From the NCBI GenBank assembly GCA_902467875.1, contig CABQWP010000081.1, positions 1 to 6,569 of the forward strand: a stretch of DNA of 6,569 bases, in the 5' to 3' direction. A model generated the notes under the pieces. The model worked only from the letters and a program-made list of their open reading frames with translations. It was not told where the DNA came from and searched no databases. A program made the position numbers and the translations under genes. Shown one piece after another: positions 1-5,157 of this stretch (positions within the stretch are counted from its first letter, which is position 1; each line of letters opens with the position of its first letter). This stretch comes from an uncultured Collinsella sp. (GTDB taxonomy: Bacteria; Actinomycetota; Coriobacteriia; Coriobacteriales; Coriobacteriaceae).

Positions 1-406
1 AGGCGATTGCGGAAACGTGGGCGGTCTGGTGGCTCGTAGCCGCCGAGACAATGTCGTCGTAGACGTTTTTGGGTGCAAGGCGCGGAGAGATGATCGCCTC
101 GGTCGGACAGGCAGCGGCGCACAGACCGCACTTGCGGCAGGAGTCGAGGATCTCGATGGCGTCTTCCTCGACCTCAATAGCGTTGACCGGGCACACGTCC
201 ATGCACGCGGTGCAGCCGCTCTTTTCGTTTTTGCAGGTCAGGCACGGAATGGTGTTGCCGCGCGGACGCTCCTTGTAGTCAGCAGGATTCCACTGCGGCG
301 CCGACGGATCGAGTGCATCGGTCACGCCGCCAAGCGGGTTTTTAAGAAAATCGAAACCTTTGCTGATCTCGATAATGTCATCAAACAGATCGTGTTCCTG
401 CGCCAT
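1..406 (-). CDS. Ferredoxin-type protein with two 4Fe-4S clusters, C-terminus outside the window
   Basis: The first 135 codons of a leftward gene are present; the rest lies beyond base 1. A 50-residue N-terminal stretch with no recognised motif (starts MAQEHDLFDD) precedes a cysteine-rich domain. Cysteines fall at residues 55, 58, 65, 68 and 72, with proline 73 after the last, and at 90, 93, 96 and 100, with proline 101. The second set is a textbook CxxCxxCxxxCP. In the first set the usual leading cysteine is replaced by a CxxC pair six residues upstream (CLTC, then CTACMDVCP). Such domains carry electrons between cytoplasmic redox enzymes. The partner is unknown, but the upstream neighbours on the same strand are NAD(P)-linked dehydrogenases, so a redox role in fermentation is plausible. 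The ATG is preceded by a purine-rich GGGAGGGG about 8 bases away. It could be a free ferredoxin or the N-terminal part of a larger iron-sulfur protein; the missing C-terminus prevents a decision. Confidence 0.85.
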   Translation of the reverse strand, partial: MAQEHDLFDDIIEISKGFDFLKNPLGGVTDALDPSAPQWNPADYKERPRGNTIPCLTCKNEKSGCTACMDVCPVNAIEVEEDAIEILDSCRKCGLCAAACPTEAIISPRLAPKNVYDDIVSAATSHQTAHVSAIA

Positions 407-446
407 GCGCGGCCCCTCCCTGAGCAGTGCAAATAAGCAAGAGATA

Positions 447-477
447 ATGATACGCTATCGGCCCACGCCTCGGGCAA
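447..477 (-). promoter_or_regulatory. Weak promoter candidate for the ferredoxin-type gene
   Basis: On the minus strand, TATCAT (452-447) matches the -10 consensus at five of six bases. TTGCCC (477-472) lies 19 bases upstream, which is longer than the preferred 17. A start near 440 would give a leader of about 35 bases. The surrounding gap (407-557) shows no clear terminator for the gene upstream, so read-through is an equally good explanation. Confidence 0.22.
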
Positions 478-557
478 ATTACACGCGGAGCATCTTTGCG
501 GCAAATAGTCCATGGCCTATCGCTGCCTCGATTGCACAAGATCAATCAAGCGCCAAG

Positions 558-1064
558 CTATGCCTCGCACATGAGCTGCACGAGCTTTTGTTTGGTCACC
601 TTGGCCTGCTCGTTGGCCATATTACGCTCGTTTCTAAAGACCGCATTTGCAACACCCTGCAGGTCGGCATCGGAAATCGCACTGCACGGACCGTCCATCG
701 ACGCCGCCGTGGGGCATACGCACAACGGCAACTCGGAATAAAACGCAACGGCCTTGGCGATATCGAGCATTTTGCCGCCGCCAATACCCACTACCATGTC
801 GCAATACTCGGCCTGGGCTTCCTTAGCCATTTCGACAACGGCCTCTTCCGTACACGGACCGTCATAAATCTTAAAGAACGGCTCGCTTAGATCTTCGTCC
901 AGAAATCCATCGACGATCTGCCTGCACAGCCGATCCTCGGTGCCCTGGTCAAACAAGACATAGGCAGCGCAGCCCAACCATGACAAATACTTGCCTTGAC
1001 GCGACAGTTCGCCCGGCCCCTGAACATACCGGCCGGGACCGCCGTAAACCATAGGAAGCGCCAT
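558..1064 (-). CDS. Internally deleted glycerol dehydrogenase paralogue, probably a decaying gene
   Basis: This 168-codon frame aligns with the complete GldA encoded just upstream, but only at its two ends. Residues 1-131 match the N-terminal NAD-binding domain, including YVQGP, the GIGGGK dinucleotide-binding loop at 94-99 and the CPTAASMDGPCSAIS stretch. Residues 138-157 match GldA 325-344 without gaps (VA.A......M.N.....VT). The roughly 190 residues between are missing, without a frameshift or stop. They include the positions of all three metal ligands (D171, H254, H271 in the neighbour). The C-terminus is also about 11 residues shorter. Without the metal-binding helical domain it cannot be a normal polyol dehydrogenase. 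A possible ribosome site, GAAGGGCGG, lies about 8-16 bases before the ATG, so it may still be translated. It could be a remnant of a tandem duplication, a retained nucleotide-binding fragment, or an assembly collapse between two gldA copies. Confidence 0.8.
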   Translation of the reverse strand: MALPMVYGGPGRYVQGPGELSRQGKYLSWLGCAAYVLFDQGTEDRLCRQIVDGFLDEDLSEPFFKIYDGPCTEEAVVEMAKEAQAEYCDMVVGIGGGKMLDIAKAVAFYSELPLCVCPTAASMDGPCSAISDADLQGVANAVFRNERNMANEQAKVTKQKLVQLMCEA

Positions 1065-1095
1065 ACGAGAATCCGCCCTTCATCAAACAACGATT

Positions 1096-1124
1096 GGTGC
1101 AAAGAAACCTTACCCCTTTGCACC
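1096..1124. repeat. Perfect 9-bp inverted repeat, possible operator
   Basis: GGTGCAAAG (1096-1104) and CTTTGCACC (1116-1124) form a perfect inverted repeat with an 11-base spacer. It lies between the terminator of gldA and the start of the deleted paralogue, where a promoter or operator would be expected. It is not followed by a T-run on the minus strand, so a terminator is unlikely. The same word GGTGCAAA recurs as a tandem pair in the other large gap (3974-3989). Confidence 0.45.
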
Positions 1125-1130
1125 ATAGTA

Positions 1131-1165
1131 AAAAGGGGCAAAGCCATCTGTTGGCTTTGCCCCTT
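1131..1165 (-). terminator. Intrinsic terminator of gldA
   Basis: A perfect 14-bp stem (1133-1146 pairing with 1152-1165, arms AAGGGGCAAAGCCA and complement) with a 5-base loop is followed on the minus strand by a short T-run. It begins 13 bases after the gldA stop codon. It separates gldA from the deleted paralogue downstream. Confidence 0.85.
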
Positions 1166-1177
1166 CCTTAGCTTGAT

Positions 1178-2278
1178 TTACTCATCCATGAGATAGTAGT
1201 GACCCAGTGCGTCTGCACCCAGAATGGCGTTTGCGACCATCTCGGGCGTCACCTCAAACGGCATGTTGCACATGGTGTCATCGGGCGCGCAGGCGGCCTC
1301 GGCAACAATCATGGCCTGCTCGCGCGTAAGCTCGGCAACGCCAAGTTCCTTCATCGTGACCGGCAGGCCCAGCTCAATGCAGAAGCCCAAGACTTCCTCG
1401 AGCTTCTCGGTCGGGGCATCCTCGAGTACCAGCTGGACGATAGTGCCAAAGGCGACCTTCTCGCCGTGATACATGCTGTGGCACTCGGGCAGCATCGTCA
1501 GACCATTGTGGATGGCATGAGCAGCAGCAAGGCCCGAGCTCTCAAAGCCAATACCCGAAAGCAGCGTATTGGCCTCGATGATGTGCTCGACGGCGGGCGT
1601 GAGCGCACCCTTCTCCAGCGCGACCTTGGCCTTGACGCCATCGGCCATAAGCGTCTCGTAGCAGAGCTTGGCGAGCGCCAGGCCGGCCATGCCGCCCTTG
1701 CCGCCAGCGCAGGTGCCGCCGTCGGCATCGTGCGTCGCCTGGGCCTCGAAATAGGTTGCGAGCGCATCGCCCATACCGGAAACCGTCAGGCGCACCGGGC
1801 TCGCCGCGATAACCGTCGTATCCATAAGGACAATGTTGGGGTTTGCCTTAAGGAAGAGATATTTATCGAACTGGCCGTCATCGGTATAAAGCACCGAAAG
1901 CGCCGAACACGGGGCATCGGTCGAAGCAATGGTGGGGCAAATGATAACCGGGGACTCTAGGTAGTAGGCGACGGCCTTGGCGGTGTCGAGGATCTTGCCG
2001 CCACCGACGCCGACGACGATATCGCAACCGTTGTCGCGAGCGAGCGCAACCAGGCGATCGACCTCGCCCTTGGAGCACTCGCCGTTAAAGTCCTCAAACA
2101 GCAGCTCGGCCTTAGCCTCGGCAAAGCCGCCCTCGATCTTGGCACCGACGCGCTTCTTGCCCGAAGGTGTCACGATGACGAGGGCCTTAGCGCCGAGCGG
2201 CTCGACATAGGAGCCGAGCTTGGCGAGCTCGTCCGGACCCTGGATGTACTTGCTGGGGCTATTGAAAATTGCAGCCAT
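1178..2278 (-). CDS. gldA: Glycerol dehydrogenase (NAD-dependent, metal-dependent)
   Basis: A complete 366-residue protein, the usual family length, matching the known enterobacterial GldA almost motif by motif. GldA is a cytoplasmic enzyme that interconverts glycerol and dihydroxyacetone with NAD+/NADH. It has an N-terminal Rossmann-like half (residues 1-160) and a C-terminal helical metal-binding half. Visible marks are KYIQGPDEL (10-18), the dinucleotide loop GVGGGKILDTAK (90-101) and PTIASTDAPCSALS (115-128), with D121 at the position implicated in substrate handling. The metal ligands are D171 (in GMGDALATYFEA), H254 (in AAAHAIHNGL) and H271 (in YHGEKVAFGT). None is missing. The start has only a modest ribosome site (GAATGGGAT). 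It lies just downstream of the terminator of the alcohol dehydrogenase gene, so expression may rely on read-through or on a promoter inside the upstream gene. Its direction could be glycerol use or dihydroxyacetone reduction; the window does not decide. Confidence 0.94.
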   Translation of the reverse strand: MAAIFNSPSKYIQGPDELAKLGSYVEPLGAKALVIVTPSGKKRVGAKIEGGFAEAKAELLFEDFNGECSKGEVDRLVALARDNGCDIVVGVGGGKILDTAKAVAYYLESPVIICPTIASTDAPCSALSVLYTDDGQFDKYLFLKANPNIVLMDTTVIAASPVRLTVSGMGDALATYFEAQATHDADGGTCAGGKGGMAGLALAKLCYETLMADGVKAKVALEKGALTPAVEHIIEANTLLSGIGFESSGLAAAHAIHNGLTMLPECHSMYHGEKVAFGTIVQLVLEDAPTEKLEEVLGFCIELGLPVTMKELGVAELTREQAMIVAEAACAPDDTMCNMPFEVTPEMVANAILGADALGHYYLMDE

Positions 2279-2294
2279 AACTATCCCATTCTCT

Positions 2295-2335
2295 AAAAAA
2301 GAAAGGGGCTCCGTACAGATACGTGCGGAGCCCCT
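2295..2335 (-). terminator. Intrinsic terminator of the alcohol dehydrogenase gene
   Basis: A 13-bp stem with one G-T wobble (2304-2316 pairing with 2323-2335; outer ten pairs AGGGGCTCCG with CGGAGCCCCT) has a 6-base loop. On the minus strand it is followed by TTTCTTTTTT. It lies 22 bases after the adh stop codon, and its T-run ends only about 16 bases before the gldA start codon. Confidence 0.88.
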
Positions 2336-2356
2336 CGTTACGATAACAAGAGTCGA

Positions 2357-3580
2357 TTAGAAATCGATGTCGGTGTCGTAGTAGCAGGCCTTGAGAATCT
2401 TCTCGAAGTCGGCAGCCTTGGTCTCACGCGGGTTCTCGGGCGTGCAGGCGTCCTGCTCGGCGTTCGCGGCGATCTCGGGCAGCTTGGCGAGGAACTCCTC
2501 CTCGGAAACCATCTGCGGGTTCTCGGCGTCGACCTTCACGCCACCATTCGCGTAATCCTTGATGGACTGCGGAATGTTGAGCTGGTCGTTGAGGTCGCGG
2601 ATCTTCTGAACGAGCGCAGCGATGAGCTCCTCGTTGGTCTCGCCGGGAAGGTGCAGGATCTCCTTGGCCACGTAAGCGTAACGCTCGGCAGCACGCGGGT
2701 CCTTGGAGTTCCACTGGATGACCTTGCCCAGGTACATGGCGTTAGCAGCACCGTGGATGATGTGGCCGTTCTCAAAGGCAGCACCGGTCTTGTGAGCCAT
2801 GGAGTGAACGATGCCAAGCAGGCCCGAGGAGAAGGCGATACCGGCGATGCACTGAGCCTCGTGCATGTGCTGACGGGCCTCATGGTCGCCAGCATAGGAC
2901 TTGGGCAGCCACTCGACGATCTCGCGGATGCCGTGCAGAGCGTTGGCGTCGGTGAACATAGAGGCACAGGTGGAAACGTAGGCCTCCATGCAGTGGGTCA
3001 GAGCATCCATGCCGGTGTGAGCGCACAGCTTGGCGGGCATGGTGTAGGTGAGCTCGGGGTCGACGATGGCGACATCAGGGGTGATGTTGAAGTCGGCCAG
3101 CGGGTACTTGATGCCCTTGGCGTAGTCGGTAATGACGGAGAACGCGGTGACCTCGGTAGCGGTGCCGGAGGTAGAGGAGATGGCGCAGAAATGAGCCTTC
3201 TGACGCAGCTCGGGGAAGCTGAACGGCTGGATGATGTTGTCGAAGGACTCCTCGGGATACTCGTAGAAGACCCACATGGCCTTAGCGGCATCGATGGGCG
3301 AGCCGCCACCGATGGCGATAATCCAGTCGGGCTCGAACTCGCGCATGGCCTCGGCGCCCTTCATGACCGTCTCGATGGACGGGTCGGACTCGACGCCCTC
3401 GAACAGCTTGACCTCGAAGCCGCCTTCCTTAAGGTCGTTCTCGACGTCCTGCAGGAACCCGCCGCGGCGCATAGAGCTGCCGCCAGAAACGATGATGGCC
3501 TTCTTGCCCTTGAGGTTCTTCACCTCGTGGCGAGCGCCCTCACCAAAGTACAGATCGCGAGGATTGGTAAAACGTCCCAT
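2357..3580 (-). CDS. Iron-containing alcohol dehydrogenase (type III, butanol/ethanol dehydrogenase-like)
   Basis: A 407-residue protein of normal length for group III metal-dependent alcohol dehydrogenases, which reduce aldehydes to alcohols in the cytoplasm using NAD(P)H. The N-terminal half carries the dinucleotide loop IGGGSPIDAAKAMW (90-103). STSGTATEVTAFSVITD (136-152) is the family stretch before the metal site. Metal ligands are D192 and H196 in HTGMDALTHCMEAY, H259 in VHSMAHKTG, and H276 (or H273) in GHIIHGAAN. A three-residue insertion between H259 and the last ligand, compared with FucO, makes H276 the better candidate. Substrate cannot be read from the sequence; ethanol or another short-chain alcohol is likely. 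The start at MGRF is chosen because a perfect AGGAGG sits six bases before it. An in-frame start 51 bases further upstream adds a basic tail (MLRYIRKSKR...) without family support. The gene heads a leftward run of redox genes and ends at a strong terminator. Confidence 0.93.
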   Translation of the reverse strand: MGRFTNPRDLYFGEGARHEVKNLKGKKAIIVSGGSSMRRGGFLQDVENDLKEGGFEVKLFEGVESDPSIETVMKGAEAMREFEPDWIIAIGGGSPIDAAKAMWVFYEYPEESFDNIIQPFSFPELRQKAHFCAISSTSGTATEVTAFSVITDYAKGIKYPLADFNITPDVAIVDPELTYTMPAKLCAHTGMDALTHCMEAYVSTCASMFTDANALHGIREIVEWLPKSYAGDHEARQHMHEAQCIAGIAFSSGLLGIVHSMAHKTGAAFENGHIIHGAANAMYLGKVIQWNSKDPRAAERYAYVAKEILHLPGETNEELIAALVQKIRDLNDQLNIPQSIKDYANGGVKVDAENPQMVSEEEFLAKLPEIAANAEQDACTPENPRETKAADFEKILKACYYDTDIDF

Positions 3581-3586
3581 ACTGTG

Positions 3587-3592
3587 CCTCCT
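3587..3592 (-). promoter_or_regulatory. Ribosome binding site that fixes the adh start
   Basis: A perfect AGGAGG on the minus strand, with a six-base spacer (CACAGT) to the ATG at 3580. It favours the 407-residue product over the in-frame 424-residue alternative starting at 3631. Confidence 0.85.
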
Positions 3593-3616
3593 AAACAAGC
3601 CCCTCTTAGACTTGCG

Positions 3617-3647
3617 TATATAACGGAGCACCCAATTGGCTCCGTTA
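3617..3647 (-). promoter_or_regulatory. Candidate adh promoter with overlapping operator-like inverted repeat
   Basis: TAACGGAGC (3621-3629) and GCTCCGTTA (3639-3647) form a perfect 9-bp inverted repeat with a 9-base spacer that itself holds part of the palindrome CCAATTGG. A TATATA element (3617-3622) abuts it and would serve as -10, with a start near 3610 and a leader of about 30 bases. No good -35 hexamer lies at the right distance, which is typical of promoters needing an activator. It does not look like the TTGTGA-N4-TCACAA type site of Rex, the usual regulator of alcohol dehydrogenases. It could instead be a hairpin in a longer leader. Confidence 0.4.
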
Positions 3648-3854
3648 GGACCGGTTTGCGCGTTGCCGGCGATGACAATGCGCGATGTCTAAACGTCTCA
3701 ACGCTCAGACAAACACTATTTTACCGTTCTGGTTGGTCAGTTATTCACCTAAAGCCGCCAATGATGAAACGTTTTTTCTATCCCTGAAGACCCTTGTGCG
3801 GCATTCATACTCCCAAGCTGGGCAAACGTTTTATCAAGGTTGACTACATATCCC

Positions 3855-4016
3855 GGGCAGGACAGTGCCCCTCCAAAATATGCACCGTTCGCCGCCAAAA
3901 ATCGACCGTTTGCGGCACCGTGATACCACTCGGCCGTCCATGGTGCCGACATTTGTGCGACATCCGACTTCGTGGTGCAAAGGTGCAAGTCCAAGTGCGG
4001 CACCCCCGGTGTGCCA
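3855..4016. repeat. Cluster of short palindromes and direct repeats
   Basis: Reading rightward: GGGCA (3855-3859) pairs with TGCCC (3866-3870). The near-repeats ACCGTTCGCCGC (3884) and ACCGTTTGCGGC (3905) match at 10 of 12 bases, 21 bases apart. CGGCACC (3913-3919) pairs with GGTGCCG (3942-3948). GCGGCACC occurs at 3912-3919 and again at 3997-4004, the second copy facing GGTGTGCC (4009-4016). GGTGCAAA and GGTGCAAG stand in tandem at 3974-3989. It could be a dispersed extragenic repeat element or a multi-site regulatory region. Confidence 0.45.
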
Positions 4017-4036
4017 CATGCGGGTAAACTAGAACC

Positions 4037-4043
4037 TTATATA
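4037..4043 (+). promoter_or_regulatory. Possible -10 element for the TPR gene pair
   Basis: TTATATA lies 38 bases before the first TPR start codon, at a sensible distance for a leader of about 30 bases. No good -35 hexamer is present 16-18 bases upstream, so the call rests on position and AT-richness in an otherwise GC-rich region. Confidence 0.28.
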
Positions 4044-4080
4044 GAAACATCTGAACCCTAACCGCAGCAAAGGAGGCCCC

Positions 4081-5157
4081 ATGGCATTCGATCCCATTCA
4101 AGAGGATTGCCATCGCCTCGTTCTTGAGGCCTTGCGCCGCGACAATATCCCGCTCACCGACGCTGCCGCCGTAGAGCGTCTGATGGAACAATTCACCCGC
4201 GACCCCGCACCGCTCATCGTGCACGACCGCGACCGCGCCGGACACCTCATTGCCAAGGTGGTCGAGGCCGTCGACTACCGCATTCCCTTTATCCCCGACG
4301 ATGCCCAGGCAGAGCAGGAAGAGGCAGCTGCCGAGAACATGCTCCGCGAGGCGGCCGCACTCGATCCGGCCAACTGGGATGCCCAGCGCATGCTGACGGC
4401 ACTCACCGCCGAATCCAACGAGGAATACGTACAGTACCTGGTGTCCAAGTGCGATGAGGTCGAGCACGACCTGGCGCTCAAGATCGCCTCGGCGCAAGAC
4501 CCCTACGAGCGTGAGGCCGCAGGCGACCTGACCCGCCGTCCCTACCTGCGCTGGCTTGCCGCCCTTGCGTCGCGCGCCCTCATTAGCGGCCGCTACCGCA
4601 TGTCGCTCGAAGCCGCAAACCGCAGCCTGGACTTTGCACCCAACGACCCCGCTGGTGTCCGCCACACCGCGATGCTCGCCATGGCAAAGCTCGAATACCC
4701 CGCCGAGGAGCTCAAGCGCTTTCGCTCTATCCACTCCGTCCCCTATCTCGCCAACACGCCGCTGCGCCGTCGTCCCAAGGATGCGGAGCGCGACTTGGAC
4801 CCATGGACGCTCATCGCACTGATGAGCGCAGCCTGGCGCGAGCTGGACTACGAGGGCGCCGAGCACTATTTGCGCATCCTTGCACGCTCGTGCCCGCACG
4901 CGGCCGAGGCGCTCTACTTCCAAACCGAGTTTCCCGATGGCGTCTATGCCCGCGTCAACGTGGGTGTGGGCTCCACCGACGAGCTTGTCCTTGCGCTGTC
5001 CGAGGCGACGCCGGTACTGCAGGAGGGCCTGGGCGCCCCCGACAACGCCAGCTTTGCCGCCTGGGTCGCCACCAACGATATCGTGCGTTCCCAAATCGAT
5101 GAGCGCATCCTGCGGGCGGCCGAGCAGGGTTTGCCGTTTAAGGGAGGAGACCTCTAA
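4081..5157 (+). CDS. TPR-like protein, ST7-like, first of a paralogous pair
   Basis: A 358-residue, almost wholly helical protein with no signal peptide or membrane segment, so cytoplasmic. A helix-turn-helix repeat with typical TPR spacing is seen around LREAAALDPANWDAQRML (88-105). A second runs from RPYLRWLAALASRAL (153-167) through the GRYRMSLEAANRSL helix (170-183) to PNDPAGVRHTAMLAMAKLE (187-205). A third lies at 241-275. The order (repeat, PYLR helix, PNDPxGxR turn, then a C-terminal CPHAAEAL...FPDGVY...DELVLAL segment) resembles bacterial ST7-like TPR proteins as I remember them. That family has no established biochemical role. I see no catalytic motif, so a protein-binding scaffold is the safest guess. 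The start follows AAAGGAGG by four bases. The stop codon overlaps the next start (TAATG), so the pair is probably translationally coupled. Detectable similarity to the next gene marks a tandem duplication. Confidence 0.8.
   Translation: MAFDPIQEDCHRLVLEALRRDNIPLTDAAAVERLMEQFTRDPAPLIVHDRDRAGHLIAKVVEAVDYRIPFIPDDAQAEQEEAAAENMLREAAALDPANWDAQRMLTALTAESNEEYVQYLVSKCDEVEHDLALKIASAQDPYEREAAGDLTRRPYLRWLAALASRALISGRYRMSLEAANRSLDFAPNDPAGVRHTAMLAMAKLEYPAEELKRFRSIHSVPYLANTPLRRRPKDAERDLDPWTLIALMSAAWRELDYEGAEHYLRILARSCPHAAEALYFQTEFPDGVYARVNVGVGSTDELVLALSEATPVLQEGLGAPDNASFAAWVATNDIVRSQIDERILRAAEQGLPFKGGDL

Larger units (their letters stand above)
3581..4080. other. 500-base gap between divergent transcription units
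   Basis: No convincing gene lies here. Short open frames cross it, such as 84 codons on the minus strand from a GTG at 4003, but they lack a proper ribosome site and recognisable motifs. The gap must contain the promoters for adh (leftward) and for the TPR genes (rightward). It holds an inverted repeat at 3621-3647, two AAACGTTT palindromes (3767-3774 and 3824-3831) and a repeat-rich stretch from about 3855 to 4016. The length and repeat content suggest regulated divergent promoters or an extragenic repeat element. Confidence 0.6.

Noticed and set aside
421..557. Possible terminator or small RNA between the deleted GldA copy and the ferredoxin-type gene
   Set aside because: Only very short hairpins (such as GATA-CGC-TATC) are seen, without a T-run or a convincing promoter/terminator pair.
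1199..1960. A 253-codon plus-strand frame opposite gldA
   Set aside because: It is antisense to a gene whose catalytic residues are all in place, and it is arginine/glycine/histidine-rich, without domain features.
3581..3631. N-terminal extension of the alcohol dehydrogenase by 17 residues
   Set aside because: The ATG at 3580 has a perfect AGGAGG at six bases and fits the family N-terminus. The extension would also run through the ribosome site.
2651..3787. A 378-codon open frame on the plus strand opposite the alcohol dehydrogenase
   Set aside because: It is rich in G, V, L and D as expected from antisense of GC-rich codons, has no family resemblance, and lies over a clearly conserved enzyme gene.
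3749..4003. An 84-codon minus-strand frame in the large gap, starting with GTG
   Set aside because: It has no properly spaced ribosome site and no motif, and it covers the repeat-rich stretch. It may be chance or part of an extragenic repeat. A protein search with consistent hits in other genomes would reopen it.
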